Source: an uncultured Bacilli bacterium
GTDB taxonomy: Bacteria > Bacillota_I > Bacilli_A > RF39 > UBA660
Direction of reading: 5' to 3'
Assembly (NCBI GenBank): GCA_949025205.1
Contig: CARMXJ010000003.1
Span: 1-62,674 of the forward strand
Length of the DNA: 62,674 bases
Shown here: one piece after another, positions 60,301 to 62,674 of the stretch
How positions within the stretch are numbered: position 1 is the first letter of the stretch
Layout: the number at the start of each line of letters is the position of its first letter
The notes under the pieces: generated by a model
Database searches by the model: none
What the model was told of the DNA's origin: nothing
What the model saw: the letters and a program-made list of their open reading frames with translations, nothing else
Translations under genes and position numbers: made by a program

Positions 60301-62674
60301 AATATGGCTCTTGTAAGTTTTGCTTATCCCTATACAGAAGAAGGACATGGCGAATACCCATGTATCTTAAATTTGCATGCAACAGAATGGCAATTCTTCC
60401 AAACCGTATTTATAGCAGAAGAAGATTACACAAATGTATACTTAAGTTTTCTAGCACAAAATAACGCCAATGATTTATATATTACAAACATCACTCTAAC
60501 CAAAGACCTAGAAAATACTTCCTACCAATACGATGAAAAAGGAAACCTAATTGCAACAAATAACAAAAACAAAGGTGTATCAGAATTTAAATACGACAAA
60601 AATAACCAACTAACAAGCATGTTTGAACCAAAAGGCAATAGTTTTAATTTCGAATATGATAATAAAGATACTTCTAAAGTATTACAAGGAATTTCTAAAA
60701 AAGGGATTTCTAACAAAATTAAATATGATGAAAATAATAATCCTATAAAAACCATTATTCAAAACAATGAGACAACAGAATTAAATGACCATTATTTCTT
60801 TATAAGATCAAAAGGAACAAACAAATATATATTTGCAAATTTTGATACCATGGAGCTTGAACTAAAAGAGGTGGCATGTTCAAAAGATACCTGGGGATTT
60901 TCCAAAGGAAGAGATAGTGACAATTATGTTATTAAAAGTGGAATTATCCCCTTTTATTTGATAGTTAATGGAAGTATGAAAGTAAAAATAGCAAAGATAG
61001 GAGCACTGTTTTCTATAGAAAAAGAAGAAAATGGCAGTTACACTTTTGGAATCATGAGAACTGATGGCATTCGTCAATGTATAACCATCACAACAGAAGG
61101 ATTCAAAATAGAAAAATACGACAAAGACAATGAAAACCAACAATTCTATTTAGAACCATTTGAAAGTAAAGAATATATAGAAACAACGGCTAGTTATACG
61201 AGCAATGGCAAATTTATAAAAACAACTACTGATGCCTTAGGAAAAGTAACAGAATATGATATTGATGCTACTACTGGATTAACCAAAAGTATTACAGACC
61301 CAAAAGGAGAAACAACCTATTATACTTATAACGCTAAAGAACAAATCACCAAAGTAGAAAAAGAGAATAAAGCCACAAGTTACACCTATAATGAACAAGA
61401 TTTACTAGAAAAAATTACTTGTAACAATAAAGAATACAACTTCACATATGATGAATTCTTAAACGCAAAAGAAGTTAGTATTAACAACCAAGTATTAGTC
61501 ACCAACGAATACGAAGAAAACAATGGAAATCTAATCTCTGCAAACTATGGAAATAATACCAATATCTCTTATACTTATGATGAACTTGATAGAATAAAAA
61601 CACTCACCAAAAACAATAAAGTCTATCAATATAAGTACGATAACCAAAACAATCTAGCTAAAATCACCCAAAATAACGATACCTATAACTTTTACTACGA
61701 CTTTGCAGAACGTTTAAGTAGATACGAGTACAACAACTTTTCTATTGATTATGACTATGACTTAAATAACAACATCACCAAGAAAAAATACAATCTAGAA
61801 AATCAAACACAAGAAATATCTTACACTTATGATGAAGATGATTCCATTATTAAAGTAACTTTAGATAACACCAATCAAAATCTAATCTACGATAAACTAG
61901 GTAGACTAACAAACAAAAATATTGATAACCAACTACCAGTAGAATATGAATACTACAAAAACGGAAACAAAACCTCTCTTGTTTTAAAAAGTATGAAAAT
62001 AGATAATGACTTATACGAATATATCTATGATGCTATCTATAACATAACAGATATCTATAAAAACAAAGAACTCCAAAACCACTACGAATACGATAACTTT
62101 AGTGAACTTATAAAAGAAGACAACTATCAAAATAACAAAACCATAAAATATACTTATGATGCATCTGGAAATATATTAAAAAGAGAAGAATACACTATAA
62201 ACACAGAAGTATTCATTCACCAAGACACTTATGAATACAACAATAACAATTGGAAAGACCAACTAACCAAATATAACGATACCACTCTAACATATGATGC
62301 TATTGGAAATCCACTAACCATTGGGAATGCCAATCTATCCTGGTACGCAAGAGAACTCCAAACCTACCAAAATAACATGTTTAATATAAGCTATTTTTAT
62401 AACAAAGAAGGAATTCGTACCAAAAAAAGAGTCAATAATATAGACACAAACTACTTTCTAGAGAATTCAAATATTATCTTTGAAGAAACAAATGGGAATA
62501 TGTTATACTATATGAGAACTGGTAAAAATGAACTTCTAGGATTCATTTACAACAGTGAAAAGTACTACTACAAGAAAAACTATCAAGGAGATATTATCGG
62601 TATCTATAACCAAGAATATGAACTTATTGCAACCTATGAATACGACTCTTGGGGAAGAATACTTAGTATCAAAG
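57364..62674 (+). CDS. Giant DNRLRE/YD-repeat (RHS) protein, incomplete at window end
   Basis: At least 1,770 residues, open from ATG 57364 to the right edge. The start is directly after the previous stop (TAAATG); AAAGGG upstream is the ribosome site. Parts in order: N-terminal beta-rich region without signal peptide, a DNRLRE-type domain at about 220-420 (VIDTYIYPGDEG ... LVKQWYAG), jelly-roll carbohydrate-binding-like modules at about 770-880, and from about residue 1,270 many YD repeats (GRLTN, YEYDxxG, ASGNILK). The last residues (LIATYEYDSWGRIL) are the RHS core just before the place where a toxin tip normally begins. RHS proteins encapsulate a C-terminal toxin; that tip and any immunity gene lie beyond the window. 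Confidence 0.9.
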   Translation, partial: MKEIIDLRTPKEKHFLNDDGTYTLYAYDIHFLKNGKYIEKNNTIIEKDNCLTNQDNDFSVTFATNSIDCLLKVNKENQEIKIDLPNKIIEKEITNNQITYKNILPNIDIKYDITNNKVKDTILLKEKNNAFINLKYIIKTNLVLKLEEDGSIQVLNNENRCCFSIAKPTLTDNQNTSYPISYLLEKTENDYLLSFSIQKELLERKDLYPLTIDPSIEVKEENSVIDTYIYPGDEGVNRNNQDKLIVGVDPNGTIYRALIKFNLPTIGTGCDIINAQVNLMSHPELVDGGMFPEEETYLKKPIDVHAINTSWNEETANWNTMHDKINQRIEEYFFGERTIWVHDGYDSLGNIKKGRELTSTSFDITNLVKQWYAGKENNGFMLKLDKETYEDQYREYYFYSKNNNAAIEHQIENPKPFLVISYRNQTGLESYMTYQNISFNQGTSYVNNLTGNITNVFDVNHTLGNKYPIQLSLIYNTNDVVLNNQYNLAKGYKWNYYQTIKEVDFDNVCLEYIDADGTIHYFYKYKETEESEEKIIDEDGLGLTATKEENTYTITDKTNNKMIFTKRGNTYYLTKIINTKEDFITIEYDDNNQIDKLIDGNQEEMNILYEENKITIISNYLSTTLNRSENKIISLANKLGTTSFTYNDTYIINKITDTNGKKTIFSYYPMSPYRLKRVAELGLNNIEGTSLEFTYEYNVTRIKDNKGRINSYTFNDQGNTTGITNLDTDGDFRNGYGILKEYYTDFGGTAPHLKNKLAIETTPAKYTKNYFIDSSFEKGTYPNTTTEEARTGTHSLKIINTYTLNLPQIQEEKNYTFSGYIKTIETENKMALYCGEEKIKEIKIASSNDFKRYSITSELETTKNYSIKITSNGILYMDDVQLEEGEIANYHNLIENSDFKDNFNYWSYYGVDANGNDLENQASIVTLENQIPALKMHCDPQTSHSIDQTLHISGKANDIYRLSFWYKNEGIYAENMANGNMALVSFAYPYTEEGHGEYPCILNLHATEWQFFQTVFIAEEDYTNVYLSFLAQNNANDLYITNITLTKDLENTSYQYDEKGNLIATNNKNKGVSEFKYDKNNQLTSMFEPKGNSFNFEYDNKDTSKVLQGISKKGISNKIKYDENNNPIKTIIQNNETTELNDHYFFIRSKGTNKYIFANFDTMELELKEVACSKDTWGFSKGRDSDNYVIKSGIIPFYLIVNGSMKVKIAKIGALFSIEKEENGSYTFGIMRTDGIRQCITITTEGFKIEKYDKDNENQQFYLEPFESKEYIETTASYTSNGKFIKTTTDALGKVTEYDIDATTGLTKSITDPKGETTYYTYNAKEQITKVEKENKATSYTYNEQDLLEKITCNNKEYNFTYDEFLNAKEVSINNQVLVTNEYEENNGNLISANYGNNTNISYTYDELDRIKTLTKNNKVYQYKYDNQNNLAKITQNNDTYNFYYDFAERLSRYEYNNFSIDYDYDLNNNITKKKYNLENQTQEISYTYDEDDSIIKVTLDNTNQNLIYDKLGRLTNKNIDNQLPVEYEYYKNGNKTSLVLKSMKIDNDLYEYIYDAIYNITDIYKNKELQNHYEYDNFSELIKEDNYQNNKTIKYTYDASGNILKREEYTINTEVFIHQDTYEYNNNNWKDQLTKYNDTTLTYDAIGNPLTIGNANLSWYARELQTYQNNMFNISYFYNKEGIRTKKRVNNIDTNYFLENSNIIFEETNGNMLYYMRTGKNELLGFIYNSEKYYYKKNYQGDIIGIYNQEYELIATYEYDSWGRILSIK

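Noticed and set aside
1..62674. tRNA, rRNA genes and CRISPR arrays
   Set aside because: Looked for cloverleaf-like and array-like patterns in the intergenic regions and saw none; a tRNA or CRISPR scan program would be decisive.

Overview
The window is AT-rich (by eye about 30% GC), gene-dense, bacterial DNA. Gene order and content point to a low-GC Bacillota of the Bacilli side: AGGAGG-type ribosome binding sites, extended -10 promoters of the TGnTATAAT type, a T-box leader, and a run of genes in nearly Bacillus subtilis order (ruvA-ruvB-queA-tgt ... yrzE-like, yrbG-like, spoVB-like, comN-like, rel, dtd, hisS ... aspS ... 6S RNA, tcdA, rarA). GatA/GatB resemble those of Mollicutes-related lineages. 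MurE carries the DNPR motif of meso-diaminopimelate-adding enzymes, so the cell has a wall. An uncultured gut Bacilli lineage near Erysipelotrichales/RF39 would fit, but I cannot prove the taxon from this window.

Layout. 1-5.0 kb: a Tad/Flp pilus operon (pilin, two TadE-like proteins, TadZ, TadA, TadB, TadC). 5.1-9.9 kb: a primary-type sigma factor gene interrupted by an in-frame TAA and extended by about 1,200 residues of tandem repeats that look like degenerate region-4 modules. 10-15.3 kb: ruvAB, queA, a nucleoside-kinase-like gene and tgt. 15.3-20.7 kb: an accessory-rich stretch with a pilin-like protein, a Fic protein containing a 10-G tract, small membrane proteins, an IS200-type insertion sequence and a SpoVB-like flippase. 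20.8-25.2 kb: comN-like, rel (with a degraded hydrolase site), dtd and murE. 25.2-31.2 kb: small accessory genes (phospholipase-C-like, ASCH, ABC-F, a second Fic, XRE regulator, DUF4279) and a lipoprotein gene thrown out of frame by an 8-G tract at its lipobox. 31.3-40.3 kb: a T-box controlled operon hisS-asnS-(unknown)-cupin-aspS-gatCAB. 40.3-44.4 kb: membrane proteins and a HerA-type ATPase. 44.4-47.5 kb: 6S RNA, tcdA, gpsA, rarA. 47.5-53.9 kb: an HEXXH protein, a Xer recombinase, a tiny Asn/Arg/Ser-rich protein, two surface enzymes (lytic transglycosylase and SGNH hydrolase) and a ZIP transporter.

53.9-62.7 kb: a phage-derived block: holin and M23 endolysin on the minus strand, divergent from a phage-tail-like gene directly joined to a giant DNRLRE/YD-repeat (RHS) gene that runs off the window. 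Neither plus-strand protein has a signal peptide, so the holin/endolysin pair may be its release route (a type-10-secretion-like arrangement). This block, the multi-module sigma factor and the two G-tract switches are the observations most worth a second look.
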